DNA of 64,000 bases from Brachionus koreanus (GCA_016987375.1 PJRA01000114.1:1035195-1099194), one strand, 5' to 3'. Shown: positions 11,701 to 24,400, counted from the first letter of the stretch. Numbers and translations: made by a program. The notes: generated by a model from the sequence alone, not told the origin.

Positions 11701-12614
11701 CTTACTATTCCAGCGCAATTTACAAAAATGTCACACTCAATTTCACCCAGATTAGTTTTAACACCTCTTACTTTGTGGTAGTGACCATTTTTGGTCTCTT
11801 TCACAAGAACGTTTTTGACTTCACAGTGTTCAATAATTTTGATGCCATGTTTTTTGGCTTGATTTGCAAAATAGTTAAGATAATCCATAACTGATATGAC
11901 TCCATCATCAGGAACCCATAGTCCTCCCTTAGTAAGTTCACTAAAATTATTAACATATTAGGATAATTTCAAAACTTTTACCTCAATATCATCACTGGTT
12001 AAGTGAGGAAATTTTTCTAAACACTCGTCTACTGATAAAAGTTCACAATTTATTCCTTGAGGCTTTGATTCTGCTAATAGTCTTTTAATAGTGTACCATC
12101 GATCGTAAGATGTTGCTAGACCAAGGCTTCCAACTTTGTCGTATTCTAAAATTTTCATAAATTAAAAATCTTTAAAAAAAATTCAATTACTCAAATTTGT
12201 CGATTCATTTTCTAGCTTTTGATAAAGATTAGCTGAGTATTTGCTGAATAATGTCTCCGGTGTTGAAAGCTTGATAGTGCCGACAACACCCGTTGAATAA
12301 GCAGATGAACCACTCCCCAATCTTAAATAAATTTTTTTTTTTTTCAATTAAATATGCTTTAATACATACTTATTTTTGGTAATTAAAATTGCATCTTTAT
12401 AGCCGAGTTGAGCCAAATGGTAAGCTATCGATGTGCCTACGAGTCCACCGCCACAAATAACAACCCTAGTCGAACTTGGTATGGATTGGGTATGATCAGT
12501 TTGAGTTGAATAAAGCTTACTATGTACTAAGCTATGATAAATTTGATTATCCCATTTTAAGTTGAAAACTTTTTTAATTTTAACCCAATTTTTTAAAAAT
12601 TTAGTATTTAGCAT
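8798..12614 (-). CDS. PDPR: Pyruvate dehydrogenase phosphatase regulatory subunit, mitochondrial
   Basis: Eleven exons on the minus strand: 12614-12370, 12321-12191, 12145-11982, 11927-11706, 11648-11537, 10835-10680, 10619-10495, 10443-9800, 9731-9136, 9082-9003, 8953-8798. All junctions are GT-AG and in phase, giving 876 aa against about 879 in human PDPR. A basic mitochondrial leader precedes an FAD-binding GGGLVGTSIAYHL motif (about residues 53-65). The DAO-like half ends near AAGTNGDTASLAGG, and a GcvT-like half follows (INLLGPKSIELL, LRSLRIEKMFAFWGQDLD). The family relates to dimethylglycine and sarcosine dehydrogenases, but IDMSSFTKFE, HTGMQNHRGGYENDCS and the tail EIDIAGKRYKAKINVYP are PDPR-like. 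PDPR lowers the Mg2+ sensitivity of the PDH phosphatase catalytic subunit. The acceptor at 11928 is an AAG chosen to keep frame. Largest intron about 700 bases (10836-11536). Confidence 0.9.
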
Positions 12615-12985
12615 TGAAAGACTTGACTGATTAAAAAATATCAGATGAAAATAATTTTAAATTTTAGAGCCAAAAATGGGTGTTGTATAAGAATTAATTG
12701 AGAATTTTTTTACAAGATTTTAGGATCGATTTAAGTTTGAATTTTATGAGCTGATTTTAATAAAACTAATTTATTCATCAAAATATTTTCAAAAAGAATA
12801 ATTTTTTGCATAATAAATTTTTTTTATTTTCTTGGAATTAATTTTAATATTTTTTTGGCTAAATAATTTAAATCCCAAATATAAATTATTTCAAAGAATA
12901 TTTAATAGATTAAAAACTATTCAGTATTATAAATTTATTTAGTTTTTGATTAAAAAATATTGTTTTTTACCATAAATTCATTATT

Positions 12986-15984
12986 TCATTTGTAAACTAC
13001 ATAGCAATCAGTTAGTTTAGATGATAATTCCTCACATTTTTGAATGGCTTCTGTTTTTAAGTCCAAAAATTCTTTTTCTAGACGTTTACTTTTCTGTTCC
13101 ATTAAATTATTGATATCATTTAGCAAAACAAAATTGCAAGGCATATTCGGCTTAGCATTTTTATCTATATGAACAAGTTTAGGCTCAAATTTATCGAAAA
13201 TAAATTTATCCTTTTCATTTAAAGTTATTAAATGTTGTTCATTAATTATTTTTTCAAATTTATCAGTTGTTTCATTTTCGAAAACTTTTAAATAATTCAA
13301 AAAGTCTTCTTGCAAATCTTTTTTTTTTTGATTTCTCAGTTTTGTCTTTAAATCTTGCACAATTTTATTACATTTTTTGATATTTTTTTCGAACTTTAAA
13401 TATTCACTACTTGCCAGTTTCAAATTGTGGTCAATAGTGTAGTCCATAACATTTCTATCAATATCTTCCACAATTTCGTATTTTTCACATTTTTCTGAAT
13501 CAGAAATTTTCTCATCTACAACGCTTTCCTTTTTTAAAATAAATTAAGATTATTATTAAATCTAAACATTTTTTTTTAAATTATGACAAGAAATAAAATT
13601 GGTCGATTCAAAATTTCAAAACACTTTATTTAACATATATGGATGGTCTAGTTAACCTGTACAATTCTTGATCACTTTTAAAAACAAAAATTCTACAGAT
13701 TAACCAGGACATTTACACAAAAATTCATTTAGGAATAAAAGAACCGAAAATAAAAAAATGCCCAATTTTCAACAAGATGTTCGAAGCAAAAATAGGAAAA
13801 CATATATATAAGAAAATATAAAAAAATACTCAATAGACTCGACTTAAAGCAATTTTTTTTATATAATTTTTAAAGTAATTTACAGACAAAATCCTATAAA
13901 AAAGGTGTATGTCACTAACGGTGCCATTTATATTTATTCAATAAACTAAATTAAACTAAATTTAACACTAGAATGCTCGACTGATAATTAATTAAAAATT
14001 TAGTTATGAAATAAATTAGAATATTTTTTTTCTGAAAATTAATTAAAATATTTTAAGAATTAAAAAAAAAAATTTGTTTTTAAAAATTATTTTATAAAAT
14101 TTCATTTCTATCAAAAAGAATTTAAGTTTTAATTTTTTAAAAAGGGGTCTAAAAAGCCCTCAAACTTTCAAATGTTGAAGAAGCTAAATTTTAAAAGTGT
14201 GTAGAACAAAATATACAAAACCAATTACAACTCAATTTAAAACTAACTTCTTTAATTTATCCACCCAATTAATCAATATTTTAGGCATTTAATGATTATC
14301 AAAATGGTAAAAGTTTAAAGACAATTTTTTGTTATTTGGAGGCATTTCAATTACATAAGAAGATAATGTATAAACTTCGACAACTCAGAATAACTAATAT
14401 AAAGCCAAAAACGAAATAACAAAAAAAAATTGAATGATTTTTAATTGTATTTCAATCAAACAAGGTAAAACAACTTTCACAAGCATGACTTGAAATAACA
14501 AACAGCAAAAATTAACATTGAATAAATGGCTATTCGCACACTGTTACGACATTATTGGAAAAAGAGTTCTCCAAATCTCCAAATCATAAGTTGAAAACTC
14601 CAAAATCATAATCCATTATTTTTTAGATCTTAAAACTTCAACTACTAGCTTTTAAACTAACCTTCTAGAGGGGAAAGCCAAGAAAATATTTTCTATAATT
14701 CAATAAAAATTAGAATTTAAAAAAAAAATCAAATTTAAATAGTGCTCGAGTTTGACCTGCACGAACCTTGTTTCTCATATAAAACTTTTTAAATAGTTCT
14801 TTTTTTAAACTTAAGCCCATTTTTATAAGATCAAATTTTCATCATAGACTCAATTTAATATATTAAACAATATATTTTAAATTTATTTTTCACCTTATAT
14901 TTTTATTGTTGAATATTTTAAAATTTTAAATATAATAATTACCATCCAAGTCCAAAATAATTCTTCATTTTTAATCCAATTCAAAATATTTTTTTGTAGC
15001 TCAATTTTATTTTGTAGTATTTTCTCAAACTTGGGAATTTAATTGAAAAAAAAAATAAAAAAAAAAACAATTTAATACTTTATATAACTTTTCTGGGTGC
15101 TTCATTAAATAAAGCTCTATACATGAAAAACGATTTTTTGATTCCGAATGTGCCTTTAAAGATTGATAAATTTTACTTAGAAATTACTTAGAAAAATAAT
15201 TATTCTTACTAGATAAGTCAGTTTTGCTTTTTCCATAAGACAGGAATGTATTGAATTAATTTTACTCTTAAACAGCCCATTCATCACTCTTAAATTATTC
15301 ATTTGTACCAACAAGTCTTTATTTTTATCTGGATCTATTCTAGAAGCTAAATTTTCAAATTCCTTTTTAAATTTTTCTTCGTCGATCTAAATTATGAGAG
15401 TTGAATGCAATTTTTCAAAATTTTTGATAGATTTCACCCTGAGTGCATCCTCATTGTAGTATTCTTGATCTAATTGACAGCTTGAATTATCAATAAACAA
15501 ATCAATTATCCTATAAGTATAAACCAACCAGCCGATTGCAATCAGCACTTCACGACTCGAGCAAGTATCTTCAAATGAATCGAGCTTATAAAAGTCCATA
15601 CAAAAATATCCTAGCTTCATTAGTTCATCTTTTATATATCTTAAAGTTTTTTCTAATAAAAATTTTAATTAAAAAAATGATAAAAAAAATTTTGTTTTTA
15701 ACCTGACTGCCAGTTTTTAGATGTATTTTTTAATCCTTCATCTAGTCTTTTTTTGTTATCATTTTTCAAAAATATAATTAATTCAAATAAAAGTGTCCAC
15801 ACTTGACCTAGCTGTTAAATTATTAGATTTCTTTCAAATATTTTACAAATTTTAGATTTTTTACCGCATCTGGTTTATTGAATTTGGCAATTCTAAGATC
15901 TTCAGGAGTTATCTTAGTGAAGTTGTAATATTCCAATATTTTACAGAAACTAGAAATTATTTGTTTAACCTGAATTTGTGACAT
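12986..15984 (-). CDS. TEDC1: Tubulin epsilon and delta complex protein 1-like (TEDC1)
   Basis: Six exons on the minus strand: 15984-15865, 15811-15703, 15652-15438, 15386-15210, 15029-14943 and 13528-12986. Every junction is GT-AG and in phase, giving 416 aa, close to the vertebrate TEDC1 length. The N-terminus ITPEDLRIAKFNKPDA, then LGQVWTLLFEL, then SREVLIAIGWLVYTYRI, and later the segments LLVQMNNLRVMNGL and EELFWTWM match, from memory, the order of conserved blocks in TEDC1 (C14orf80). In the family TEDC1 and TEDC2 associate with delta- and epsilon-tubulin and stabilise triplet microtubules of centrioles. The C-terminal exon is a predicted coiled coil. Intron 5 is unusually long (about 1.4 kb, 13529-14942) with no recognisable content. 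The start is the first ATG in frame (MSQIQVKQ). Divergence is high, so the assignment is probable rather than certain. Confidence 0.65.
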
Positions 15985-17786
15985 TTTTGTATTAATTAAA
16001 TTTTTAGGAAAATTCAAATTTTAATTTATGCATAATTAGTTAAATTTTTCCATGGTATCAAGACATTGAGAAGACAATTTCAGTTTATATGTTTTATTTT
16101 TTTTCAAATACCAAAATAGTTTTACAAAAGCACGATTTTATTTAATGAACTTTAGATCTTGGTTAAAAAATGAAAAAATTTTTTCTTAACTTTCTTATAA
16201 CTAACTGATTTTTGAAATACAACCAAACATTTTAAGATGATTTAGTTAAAACAATATTAAAAATTTAAATTATTTGCGAGAATTAAAAGTCTGTTTTTAT
16301 TCTTATTTTCAATTTTTTCAATTTTATTAATATTTTTAGAAATTTTGAATAAGAATTATTAAAATTATTATAAGTATAAAATCATGAGTATTAAATCATT
16401 TGTTTTTTGTCAATCAAATCTTAAATCAAAAGTTTAGTTTAGTTTATTTAGTAAATATAAATGACACAGTAGATTACATACGCCGTTGTTTACAGTTCTA
16501 TATCTGTGAATTACTTTATTTAAATATTTTTCTAATTGAATTAAATGATTAAATAAATAAGAAGTAAAAAAAACGATAGGAAAGGTTTTGCTTGGCCTGA
16601 TAGTTTAACTGGTTGTGCTGACGCTTTGGTTGTTAATTTTCTAGGCAGACGCCTCTTAGAATTTTTTTCAATAGCTCTTCTTTGTTTTCTTTCGACAATT
16701 TTTCAATCTCTTGGTTCCTTGAAATACATAGTTCTTTTAAGCGTAACCAAATATGGTCTGGAATGCCGTAATGCAAGGTTTTCGTTTAGATTCATAAGAA
16801 TGTGTTTGGATTGAAGCACATTGCATAAAATTGGTTATGAATTAGGAGTTGAAAAGGGAAAATATCCGAAATTGATAAGTAAAATTTTGGCACTAAACAA
16901 TTAAATTTAAAAAATGTTTCAATTTGCTGTATCAAATTTACTAAAAATATTTAATTTTCATTACAAAATAATTTTATTTTCATTTTAAATAAGTAAAAAA
17001 AACGAGTAACAAAATTTGTCCAAATATTTTAAGGCTCTTTTTCTAATTCAATCTTTAATTTTCAAACATCAAAAAAAACTTCATGCAAATATATGAAGTA
17101 TAATTCTTATTAAAAGGTTCAAAATTTTTTTCAATTCTCTATTTTTCTTTTTATTTAAATTTTGATAAACAAATGTAATAATAAATGTCAAACTATTTAA
17201 AATAATTTTTTTAAATATGTTTTTATAAATCTATTTAGACTTTTTTTTAGAAAATTTTTAATTGAGTAAAAAATAAAATTTAAGAATGCGTTTTAGACTT
17301 AAAACGAATTAAAAAGGTTGTCATGAAAATTTTTAGTCCTTAAACTATTTTTCGAAAAAAAATTATAATAAAATAAATTAATGAAAGCGAATGATTTAGC
17401 AAAAAATTTGTTTCTTTTATACAATTATTTTTCTAGTTTAATCTAATTTTTTTTATTTTTCATCCTATACAATAGATAATATCTACTTAGAAGATAAGAT
17501 AAAACTATTAATGTTTTTAACTATACTAAAATTAAACTAGTAAAGATATTTATTATTAAAATTTTTTTTCTAAATATATGTGATTTGTCGATTTTTTTTT
17601 GCTTAACTGAAATTATGAACGAAAGGTATTTAATAATAATAATAAGCTTCTATGGAATTTTTTAAAATTATAGTTAAAAATTATGCTAAATTAAAGGCAT
17701 TACTATCAAATAAGCAACCAAAAAGAAAACATAAGAATAAAATCGAATTTTTTTTCCAAACTAAACGTCTTACTCTAATTTAGATA
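15985..17786. other. Intergenic between divergent genes; tRNA-like A box at about 16600
   Basis: Mostly AT-rich. At 16590-16815 there is a less AT-rich island containing a sequence fitting the Pol III A-box consensus (TAGTTTAACTGG, about 16601). On the opposite strand an open stretch of about 50 codons contains IPDHIWLRLKEL. Neither could be assigned. The rest shows nothing recognisable apart from expected promoter territory for the flanking genes. Confidence 0.5.
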
Positions 17787-18927
17787 ATGGCGCGAAAAAG
17801 TCCTAAAATAAAAAAAGCAAATACGATGAAAAAAACTGCCGAGGTAAGAAATAATTTAAATTTTCTATTTTGGTTTAAATAAATTGGTTTTAAAAGGAAG
17901 GCAAAGACTTTCTTAAGCGTTCATGGGGAGAAGAAAAATACGAAAAAGTAAATTCATTGGATTCAGACAAAGAAGAAAAACCAGCCGAAGAAACTGCTAC
18001 TACAAGCGAAGAAGTTAAAGATATAGAAGAGAAAAATGATAAAAGCGAAACTGCTTCTTCAGAAAGTAAAAAAGAAGAAAAAGAAAAAGGTCCAGCTGAG
18101 AAAGAAAGTGAAGAAACAATGGACAAAATCGATCAAAATGACGAGAACGATGCTGACACTTCTATTGAGAAAGAAGATGCTTCTTCTAATGTTGAGGAAA
18201 AAACTGAAGAGACTGAAGGAGAAAAAACTGATGATGAACAAGAAGAGGAAGAATATGAATCACCTAAAAAAAAGGCTAGAGTAACAAAAAACAAAACCAT
18301 GATGGCCACAACCAAAGAGAGTAAAGAGGTTCTGAAAGACACAAAAATTGATATTGATGCTAAAACCAGAAGACAAGCTAAAGAAATAAAAGAACTGGTT
18401 GAGAGTAAAAAACCTAAAATTTCTAAGAACAGAACCATGCTTGCTACAGCTAAAGTATTCAAGATTTTAATTTTAATTTTAACTTTTAAATTGATTAAAA
18501 GGAAAGTGAAACATTGCTTAAAAATACTGAGATTGATTCGGATGCTAAAACTAGAAGACAAACAAAAGAAATAAAAAATCTAATTAGTAGTCCTGCTAAA
18601 TCTAAGCCAAAGCGAAAATCAACTATAGCTCAAACAACAAAGGTTGATAAGTCGTTAGAAAATTTTTAAATTCAAAATTTTTCTTTTGACAGGAAGCAAC
18701 TGAACTGCTAGAGAGCAAGTCATTGAGAACAAGATCAGCTAAAGCTAAAGTTCAAAAAGTTTCAGAACGCCAAACACCAAATACAAAGCTAAGAAAAACA
18801 AAAACTATGGAAAATACAGCAAAAGTGATTAATATAAAATTTTCATATTGAATTTTAAAGAATTTATTTGTTTTAGGAAGGAAAAGCATTCGTAAAAAGA
18901 TTGAACAATAAGAGAAATAAAAAATAA
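17787..18927 (+). CDS. Unrecognised charged repeat protein (acidic linker, basic TM-x-x-T-K repeats)
   Basis: Five exons, 17787-17843, 17897-18454, 18502-18642, 18693-18824 and 18877-18927, all GT-AG and all phase 0, encode 312 aa. A motif of the form (K/R)xxTMxxTxKE(G/S)(K/E) recurs: KKANTMKKTAEEGKDFLKR, KNKTMMATTKESKEVL, KNRTMLATAKESETLL, RKSTIAQTTKEATELL and RKTKTMENTAKEGKAFVKR. Between them is DAKTRRQ(A/T)KEIK, found twice. Residues about 30-125 are a Glu/Asp/Ser/Lys-rich acidic linker with KKKARV, a possible nuclear signal. The pattern of basic repeats plus an acidic tract recalls histone- or DNA-binding proteins, but I do not recognise the family and that role is inference. Four of the five repeats are cut by an intron at the same codon (after T-A-E/K or T-T-K), so repeats and exons seem to have multiplied together. 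The start is preceded by an acceptor-like TAATTTAG three bases upstream. Confidence 0.75.
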
Positions 18928-19439
18928 ATATATTTTTTTCTAATTTATATTTTTTTTCACTTAATATTTTATGTTTTATTATTATTTTCCACAATGTAGT
19001 TTTTAGATAAGTTAAATTTAAATTTTGTGTAAATGTTTTGCTTTTTTTTATCGGGTTAAATTTAATAAATACTTGGTTAAATTTATGTCTAATATTTCTC
19101 TATTTAATAAATTTATGGCTATTTATTTGTAAAAATTTCTTCACATCTTCGTCTACTATTTCAATGAGTAAATATTCGCAATTCAAACCACATTTTAAGA
19201 TCATCAAACTCATCTTATCATTTTTTAAGTTACTAGACTTTAAATCATGGTTTTGGTTTTTTTTTTTAAATTTTAAGTCCATCAAAAAATTTAGAATGCA
19301 ATGTTAAAATCAAAAGCAAAAATTATAAAAAAAAATAGGAGCACAATTAGTAGTACAATATAGAGCAATTTGAGTAAAATCTCAAAAAGCATTTGTTACG
19401 TAATTATTAGCCATCCATCCCGTTCTTAATGTATTAACT
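18928..19439. other. Intergenic, no gene recognised
   Basis: AT-rich DNA with chance reading frames only. Poly(A)-signal-like AATAAA hexamers overlap and follow the stop of the preceding gene. Confidence 0.6.
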
Positions 19440-20140
19440 TTATGACTCCGAATTTGCTCATTTGTATAGGACAGCATTCGACAATTTCTCAGGTCAGTGT
19501 ATCACCAGAATCTTCTCCAGGCTTCCAATGTGGAAGGTGTTCAGATTCACACATCCCCCAACATCCACTTCCGTACATCAGAGTTGCTTTTACTACAAAA
19601 TTGTACAGTTTGAGTTTTGTTTCTTTGCTATAGCTGGTTGATTTCCATGCTGGTCGGAGTCTAGAAAAGGTACTTTTTGCTTTAGCAAGACTTTTCTTAA
19701 TGTTTCTATGTGCTTCCATTGCTGTACTGATGGTGCTTCCTAAGTATGTAAATTCATTTACAAACTCGACTTGTGAATCATTGATGGTGATCGCGGTATT
19801 CAATTTAGTGTTTGTGCACATAACTTTCGTTTTTGCCATTTTCATTTCGAGTCCAGTTGGTTTAGCATTGTTCTCCTAATTTTGTGTCTAAGTCTTCAAG
19901 CTTTGCTGTTAATCCCCATTGTATATTCCTCGCACTGACAATTTTTTTCTTCATTACATAATCTATGACACTATTAGGAATAGTGTCATAGAACGTGCCC
20001 TTACCGGACTCCTGTACACACTTTGAAACTCTCAGATTGCCCTTTTTCCAGTATTCACAGTACATTCGAATTTCTCGTGTAAGAGTTTTATCAAGTTAAC
20101 TATTTTGGCCCACATGGTTTCTATGTGTTTGCTATTAAAG
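19440..20140 (-). pseudogene. Non-LTR retrotransposon (LINE) reverse-transcriptase remnant
   Basis: On the minus strand, segments appear in order for the C-terminal half of a LINE reverse transcriptase. First IPNSVIDYVMKKK with ARNIQWGLTAKLEDLD (20060-19870), then KTKVMCTNTKLNTAI, VNEFTYLGSTIS, and TKLKLYNFVVKATLMYGSGC (19840-19500). Then in another frame comes HxPEKLSNAVLYK (about 19460-19490). The stretch after LEDLD, where the catalytic FADD box should stand, is missing, so the polymerase is dead. Frameshifts separate the pieces. The sequence type matches LINEs often annotated as craniofacial development protein 2-like. Clade assignment (RTE-like or related) is uncertain. Confidence 0.75.
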
Positions 20141-20149
20141 GTTTTAAGT

Positions 20150-21222
20150 TAAGATACAGGTGTCTTTTAAGGTATTTTTGATTTTAGATTCTTTATAATT
20201 CTAAATCTTTAAGTAGCATTACATTTGTTAAAATAGTCAGAGTTGAATTATCTTAAAAATGATATGTCAAAAAAGGCCTATTAGCAGCAGCAAAAACTCG
20301 TGAAATATGTCAAGTAAAAGATGAAAATGTGCTTAAAATAAAGAGTACAAGACTTGTTTAAAAAATGTAATATTGGTGAAACGAGTTTTCACAGAAAAAA
20401 AGGAAGGTCCAGATAGACCAGTCATTCTCGATCAGAATGCTCTGTGTACGGCTACTGCAACTCCTTTTTTTTTTGGCCCTATTCTATCCTAGTGAATAAT
20501 CTTCTTTTCAAGTACCTTTTTAAGCAACAGCTCCGATCTGACACAGAGGCTACTGCATCGAGTTGATCATTTACACTGCAAATTTTACCCAGTCGAAACC
20601 GGTCCCCCATTTATTCTGTTTATGAAAGGGGTTTAAACATGCGCCCCGTATTGCAGATATTTTTTGAAGATATTTCCACTCTCAATGAGTTTTGAACCAT
20701 CGATCTTCTGCTTACTCCTATTTTAGAACTCGCCAATTATCAATTGACCCTTGAAACACATCATATTATCAAATTAATTTGATTAACAAAGCCAATCAAT
20801 AGTTATTTTCAAGAATATCCTTTTATGCTCAATCTAAAGCTAGGTTTGACCAAATTGACAGATTTGCAGTTGAGTTTCGTGAGTTTTTTGACTAAAAAAG
20901 TTGTGAATGGTACAAGAGAGGAATCATAAGGGATTATATTTTTAAGTTTAATTAACTTTTGCTTTTTTTTTATTGATAAATTAAAAAAAGTTTAAAAAAC
21001 ACAATATATTTTGAATAAGCCAAATAATAAAATAAATAAATTATCTTTAACTTTAATAGTTTAAAAAAATCATCAAAGAAATAATGTTATTACTTTAATT
21101 ATTTTTATTAAAATTTTAATTTAAGTCTAAAAAAAAATTTTCTCGTTTAAAAAACTTTCTCAATTACTTGTACACATATAAAATAAAAAAAATAAATTCT
21201 TAATCTTTAGTTCATGCTATTG
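20150..21222. other. Intergenic; includes a less AT-rich unidentified relic at 20290-20720
   Basis: The segment 20290-20720 is visibly richer in G+C than its surroundings and gives short peptides broken by stops (for example PVILDQNALCTATATPF on the plus strand). It looks like decayed mobile DNA, but no family was recognised. The remainder is plain AT-rich DNA up to the VPS45 stop. Confidence 0.4.
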
Positions 21223-24200
21223 TTACAAATTACGAACATTCGGTCTTGTTCTATCTCTATAATCACTCACTAAGGAATTAACTTCATCAATAAACGTTTT
21301 AAAACTGTGCAGATAAGTTCCTCCAATTGTAATCTTAATGTTTCCAGCATAAGCCTTGTTAATATTATGAATAGCTAGTGTTTCCTCAAATGTAATTCCT
21401 CCTATCACAAAAACTATTATTTCTTGAGGTCTAAAAATATTTTTTAATTTTTGCTTCAAAAAAAAGTGATAGCCTACTTGTCTCTGACAGTGTTTCCTAA
21501 AAATGGATAGCTTGTTTCTTTCAATTTTCCTTTAATCAATTGTTCTACTAAATCTTTTACTAGTGGTGAGTGTTGAGTATAGATGTTATCGACGCCCTAG
21601 TTAAAAAAATTTATTGAGTCATCTTAGATTAAAATATTGAAGTCTTACTTTGAATCCTTTTAGAATTCGTTTTGTAAAAGCCATGGCATTTTGGTTTAAA
21701 AACAAATCAGTTTCTCGGTAATTGACTCCACCATAAGAGCATATTTTATTCAAAAAATCCTTATGCTCACTGGTGAATCCACCTCGTTCATGCAATTCAT
21801 TCTTCAAGCTGTTTAGTCCGCTACTATTTGATTTTTCATATCTGAGTGCATATAGACATACAGATCTTAGAATGTCTTGAGTTCTAACACGAGGATTTTT
21901 TATCAAGTTTTTAATTTTCTTAAATAAATTAAATTGATTTAAAAAAAAATTTAAAAAAAAATTAAAATTACCTGAAGTGAATCAGAATGGTCTTCTTGAC
22001 AGGCCAATTGTTGTTCAGTTTCAGAAACTTCTAATAAATTATATTCTGATACAATTCTAGATAATTCACTCACTAAGGTAACATGCTTGGCTACAGTACC
22101 CGACATTTTTTTAAATTGGGGATAATTTTCTACAAAAGCCTTTAATGAATAAATAAAAAAAAAAAGAATTTATAAATTTTTTTTGGAGTTACTTTCATGT
22201 CAGCAATCGTCTCAACTTTTGTATTACTTTGTGATTTTTTTTGAAAATCTTCCATCAATTCTTTAATCTTGATACAAATTTCACCATAATTCAAAAACAT
22301 GCTCTAATAAATAAATATTATTAAAAGGCCTTTTGTTTGAATATTTTAATCGATTTACTTTTTCGTAAAAATCGTCATACTCTGCCGATAAAATAATTTC
22401 TTCAAGTTCTTTGCTTATTCCTGGAACTTCCTTCAGATTTACTAGATTATTTCGAATTCCGAATTGTTCATGAACCATTGCTTGATAAGTCCACTAAATA
22501 TTTGAATATTTAGATTTATACTTAATTGAAAAAAAAAATTTTCAAACAAAACCTGATTGAGAAGTGGAGTTACTGGATCTTCACGTCTGTCTAAAATCAA
22601 CAAAACTGGTGCTGGATCAGTTTGACGAAAATCGAATAAATTAGAGTCTCTTGATATTATGTTCTTTATTGTAATTTTTAAAAAATAATTTTATAAAAAA
22701 AGTAATATTTCTCAATAAATTTACTCTGACTAATTCTGCAAGTTTTCTACACATTTCAAAAGAAGCCTGATAGCGTATTACTGGTGATTTTTTAAGAGAA
22801 AGAAGCACTGAAATTAAACCCTGGGCTGTTCTTTTCAAATTTGCTTCGGTCCATTTATTAAACTTTTTTTTTTAGGTTTTATAATTTTGAAGATAAAAAA
22901 TTAATATATTTACTTCTCCGCATTTAGGAATATTCATTGAAAAAACATGGTATCCTAAAGCGACATAGTCTGCAAAATATTCTTGGACTTCTCTTACAAC
23001 TTCTTGTTCATCACTTTCGGCCAAAGATTTAACATCAATTTTTTCTATTGTATTCGAAAAATCTTCAGAATAATTTTTCATAAAAGCTTATTTTTATTCT
23101 TAAAATTAATTACATATGTAGTATTGGCCATATTTTGGATTTTTTAGTTCTCTACTCAAATTAACTATATTTTGCTTCGTTGGTCGCAAAAAGCAAATGC
23201 ATTTTAGATGTTTCATGTGGTCTCTATTTTGGTTTTCCAACAGATCAAATAAATATACTTCTTTATTAGCTATTTCAGATTGACTAAATGCCACACTTAC
23301 TATACTTTTCTTCAAAAATTAATTCTATTAAATCAATAAATAATTTTTTTGCTAAAAATTCTTGATTAATTAGATTAATATGATTTATTATTATATTATT
23401 ATTCATTCGATTATAATTAATTAAAAAAATGTTTTTTATAATAGTAAAATTTTTAGCCTTTTTTTTTTATTCTTTCAACTTTCAATTTTAATTTCAAAAA
23501 TACCAAATTAAATTGTATTGATACCGTATTTCTTTGTTCGATATTGTAACTCAAATCTTGAACATGCGTTAATTCTCAAAAGACATGTTTTAAATCTTGG
23601 AACTGCATTAAAATCAAATTTTTAGTTTTAATGAAGCATTTAGTTTTTAGGCTTCTTCCCAAAAAATTTAAAAATTTTTCTAATTTAGGTAAATTAAAAT
23701 GCAGACTCAAGGCTTCATGTCTTAGAAGCAAAGTCGTGTGTTCGATTTATGACGCTGTGATATCGAATAAATAAGTACTTTATCAATACAATCGTAAAAA
23801 AACTTTAAAATATAAAAAATTTTAAAAGATAAAAATTTTAAAAGATAAAATTTTTATTATTTAAAAATTTTTTTCTTAAATTAATAATAATAATCGAATA
23901 ATATTTAAATGTAAAAATAATTAAATTTGAACTTTTTTTTTTCAATTTAAAAATAACATTAATTAGCACTTTAAAAAATATTATTTTCTATTTGACAGCT
24001 TTAATTTATAATAATTAAATTAGGTTTAAATAGTAATAAAATGAATATTTAGAAAACAAGATATCAAATTAATTTTTCTTAATTAGAAAATTTTTTAATA
24101 TTTTTTTAAAATAATTTTAAACAACAAAGTTAATGAATTTCGTTGTATGCTTTTGAATACAATCAAATTTTAATAAAATAATAAAATAATTTCTAAAAAA

Positions 24201-24400
24201 TAGAAAAACAGTCCAAATGGTCTAAGTAAAAGATTTGATTTTAGAACAAACTTTAGAAGCTTATAAAAAAATTGAGCTAGAAAAATAATCAAAAAAAATT
24301 GACTAACCGTTTCATTATCAAGGAGCAAAATTTTCATTCCGGCTCCACTCTCTTCAGTAAATTTTTTTACATAGAATCGAACTGCATTGATAACGTTCAT
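21223..24400 (-). CDS. VPS45: Vacuolar protein sorting-associated protein 45 (Sec1/Munc18 family)
   Basis: Eleven exons on the minus strand: 24400-24308, 23309-23114, 23062-22914, 22862-22725, 22663-22553, 22493-22359, 22303-22193, 22139-21972, 21918-21649, 21596-21478 and 21430-21223. All junctions are GT-AG and in phase, giving 565 aa against about 570 in human. Conserved VPS45 segments run in order: [94 protein letters not shown] and the C-terminal [20 protein letters not shown]45 is an SM protein that binds Tlg2/syntaxin-16-type SNAREs and is needed for endosome and trans-Golgi membrane fusion. Intron 1 is about 1 kb, the other nine mostly 50-60 bases. The acceptor at 23063 was preferred over one at 23087 because it restores the conserved YFSN segment. 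An AAAAG acceptor-like sequence directly precedes the ATG. Confidence 0.95.

Noticed and set aside
18036..18284. Overlapping frames on both strands of the repeat-protein gene
   Set aside because: They come from the purine-rich, biased composition of the acidic/basic coding exon; only the frame that splices through all five exons keeps the repeats.
23087..23113. A 27-base intron in VPS45
   Set aside because: GT and AG at these positions keep the frame, but using the acceptor at 23063 (51-base intron) restores the conserved YFSN segment and removes eight unaligned residues, so the ultrashort intron is an artefact of acceptor choice.
23715..23765. tRNA-like GTGTTCGATTTATGAC in VPS45 intron 1
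   Set aside because: It resembles a T-arm, but the B box is imperfect, and no acceptor stem, D-arm or anticodon arm can be placed.
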